6,611 bases of DNA from Robiginitomaculum sp. Its GTDB lineage: Bacteria; Pseudomonadota; Alphaproteobacteria; Caulobacterales; Maricaulaceae. How positions within the stretch are numbered: position 1 is the stretch's first letter; each line of letters starts with the position of its first letter. The stretch is from NCBI GenBank assembly GCA_002733385.1, contig NVVO01000004.1:11640-18250 (forward strand), in the 5' to 3' direction. The notes beneath the pieces are model-generated. The model did not search any database. It was not told where the DNA came from and was given only the letters and a program-made list of their open reading frames with translations. Positions 5,827-6,611 of this stretch are shown here, one piece after another. The translations under genes were made by a program, and so were the position numbers.

Positions 5827-6252
5827 TTATGTCTCCACTATATTTTCGTTCAAATTGGCACATTGGCCGCGAAACAGGGCCACCAATTTACCGTCTTGGT
5901 TTTCCACCCTTACATCATAAACACCGCTGCGCCGCCCGCGTGTGACTTCAACCGCTTTTGCGGTCAAGACATCACCCAGCAAGGCCGGGCGGGTAAAGTT
6001 GATGTGGCAGGACTGGGCCACATTAACCACATTGTGCGAATTACAGGCACAGGCAAAGGCGGTATCGGCCAAGCTAAACACCATGCCGCCGTGAGCGATA
6101 TTATGGCCATTGACCATGTCTCGGCGCACCAGCATGGAAAGTGTCGCAGTGCCTGCGCCGACATTTTGTAACTCCATGCCCAGAGCAGCAGAGGCTTTGT
6201 CGCCTGACAGCATTTTCTCTATTGCCAATTTGGCCAATTGTGTCTTTTCCAC
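5827..6252 (-). CDS. paaI: PaaI, hotdog-fold acyl-CoA thioesterase
   Basis: PaaI is a cytoplasmic hotdog-fold thioesterase (141 residues, normally a homotetramer). In E. coli it hydrolyses ring-hydroxylated phenylacetyl-CoA thioesters and is thought to rescue CoA trapped in dead-end pathway products. Visible features are the HGG motif at H54-G55-G56 within MVNGHNIAHGG, the following helix MVFSLADTAFACACNS (57-72) with D63 at the position of the E. coli catalytic Asp, and the C-terminal strands GVYDVRVENQDGKLVALFRG (110-129). The start is GTG at 6252-6250, chosen because AAGGA lies five bases upstream and the length fits E. coli PaaI. The next in-frame ATG (residue 14) would remove part of the family N-terminus. 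It is the first gene of a paaI-paaZ unit and runs divergently from paaG. Confidence 0.95.
   Translation of the reverse strand: MEKTQLAKLAIEKMLSGDKASAALGMELQNVGAGTATLSMLVRRDMVNGHNIAHGGMVFSLADTAFACACNSHNVVNVAQSCHINFTRPALLGDVLTAKAVEVTRGRRSGVYDVRVENQDGKLVALFRGQCANLNENIVET
5831..5836 (-). promoter_or_regulatory. paaZ ribosome binding site inside the paaI coding end
   Basis: GGAGAC on the minus strand covers the last codons of paaI, six to eight bases before the paaZ ATG. The paaI stop TAA is directly joined to the paaZ start (TAAATG), so ribosomes finishing paaI can begin paaZ. This supports translational coupling and fixes the paaZ start. Confidence 0.8.
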
Positions 6253-6257
6253 AGATA

Positions 6258-6262
6258 TCCTT
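6258..6262 (-). promoter_or_regulatory. paaI ribosome binding site that decides a GTG start
   Basis: AAGGA on the minus strand with a 5-nt spacer to GTG at 6252-6250. No in-frame ATG is near it, so the GTG is the likely start. Confidence 0.75.
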
Positions 6263-6274
6263 TTTAAGAATTGA

Positions 6275-6286
6275 TTGACCGGTCAA
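6275..6286. promoter_or_regulatory. Perfect 12-bp palindrome between paaI and paaG
   Basis: TTGACCGGTCAA is an exact inverted repeat in the 84-bp gap between divergent paaI and paaG, 22 nt upstream of the paaI start and 50 nt upstream of the paaG start. It has the same TTGACC/GGTCAA half-sites as the palindrome at paaA, but without the central GATC. The position suits a repressor acting on both directions. On the plus strand it overlaps a weak promoter candidate, TTGATT (6271-6276), 17 bp, CATAAA (6294-6299). The regulator is unknown. Confidence 0.65.
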
Positions 6287-6325
6287 ATATTGCCATAAAC
6301 CCTCAAACAGAAAATGTAAAGCAGT

Positions 6326-6329
6326 GGAG
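6326..6329 (+). promoter_or_regulatory. paaG ribosome binding site that decides a GTG start
   Basis: GGAG with a 7-nt spacer to GTG at 6337-6339. No other in-frame start codon with a purine-rich site is seen between 6289 and 6382, so the GTG is the likely start. Confidence 0.7.
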
Positions 6330-6336
6330 CAAAGCC

Positions 6337-6611
6337 GTGAATAAATCCCAGAGCCAATCCAAAAGCCAGCCGACAATTCTCTATGAAAAACGCGGCGGCG
6401 TCGCCATCGTGACTTTGAACCGACCCGACAAGCTCAATGCATTTACCGATGAAATGCACCAAGCCTTGGTTTTGACACTCAACATAATTGATAATGACGA
6501 CAGTGTTCGCTGTTTGCTGCTCACCGGAAGCGGGCGCGGGTTTTGCGCGGGGCAGGATTTGGGCGCCCGTGAGACGGGACCCGGAACTGAGAAAACCGAT
6601 TTGGGCGAAAC
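6337..6611 (+). CDS. paaG: PaaG, 1,2-epoxyphenylacetyl-CoA isomerase (5' part; runs off the window)
   Basis: PaaG is a crotonase-superfamily isomerase that converts 1,2-epoxyphenylacetyl-CoA to oxepin-CoA, the step between PaaABC(E) and PaaZ. The first 91 residues are in the window, about one third of a typical 262-residue protein. I translated the frame by hand. It shows VAIVTLNRPDKLNAF (22-36), DEMHQAL (38-44) and DDSVRCLLLTGSGRGFCAGQDL (split as 54-64 and 65-75), the crotonase CoA-binding and oxyanion-hole region. The GRGFCAGQDL form and the DDxxRCLLLTG run match PaaG better than PaaF. The catalytic Asp lies beyond the edge. A polar Ser/Gln/Lys stretch at residues 2-11 is extra compared with E. 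coli. It has its own promoter region, divergent from paaI-paaZ. Confidence 0.93.
   Translation, partial: MNKSQSQSKSQPTILYEKRGGVAIVTLNRPDKLNAFTDEMHQALVLTLNIIDNDDSVRCLLLTGSGRGFCAGQDLGARETGPGTEKTDLGE

Noticed and set aside
1..6611. CRISPR arrays, tRNA or rRNA genes, insertion sequences
   Set aside because: No spaced direct repeats, cloverleaf-like sequence, transposase frame or terminal inverted repeats were seen on either strand.

Overview
The window is the core of a bacterial aerobic phenylacetate (phenylacetyl-CoA) degradation cluster of the paa type. It probably comes from a proteobacterium. The PaaA sequence, with an N-terminal extension of about 28 residues compared with E. coli, and the mid-range GC make an alphaproteobacterium my best guess, but that is inference and no taxonomic marker is present.

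Layout, left to right. Positions 1-2126 (minus strand) hold paaA-paaB-paaC, three subunits of the ring 1,2-phenylacetyl-CoA epoxidase, read right to left; paaC runs off the left edge only a few codons before its expected end. Positions 2127-2305 are a divergent promoter region. It carries a perfect 18-bp palindrome just upstream of paaA and an inverted repeat just upstream of a plus-strand membrane fatty-acid desaturase (2306-3331). This desaturase has all three histidine boxes and is not a usual member of the pathway. Tail to tail with it, with a single base between the stop codons, is a small AT-richer minus-strand gene (3333-3716) of unknown function with its own extended -10 promoter. Positions 3814-6252 (minus) hold paaI-paaZ, with the stop codon of paaI directly followed by the start codon of paaZ. 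Positions 6253-6336 are a second divergent control region with a related but shorter palindrome. paaG starts at 6337 (plus) and leaves the window on the right.

How the genes fit together. PaaABC, with a reductase PaaE not in the window, epoxidises the ring of phenylacetyl-CoA. PaaG isomerises the epoxide to oxepin-CoA. The C-terminal hydratase domain of PaaZ opens the oxepin ring, and its N-terminal aldehyde dehydrogenase oxidises the resulting semialdehyde so that beta-oxidation can follow. PaaI is a thioesterase thought to release CoA from dead-end thioesters. The ligase PaaK, PaaD/PaaE, the beta-oxidation enzymes and any regulator are not seen here. The TTGACC/GGTCAA half-sites at both paa promoters suggest a common repressor, plausibly of the TetR family, encoded elsewhere.

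Most of the window is well-known pathway content. The parts worth a second look are the desaturase, the small AT-rich gene, and the two palindromes whose half-site spacing differs by 4 bp. I did not find a clearly new multi-gene system.
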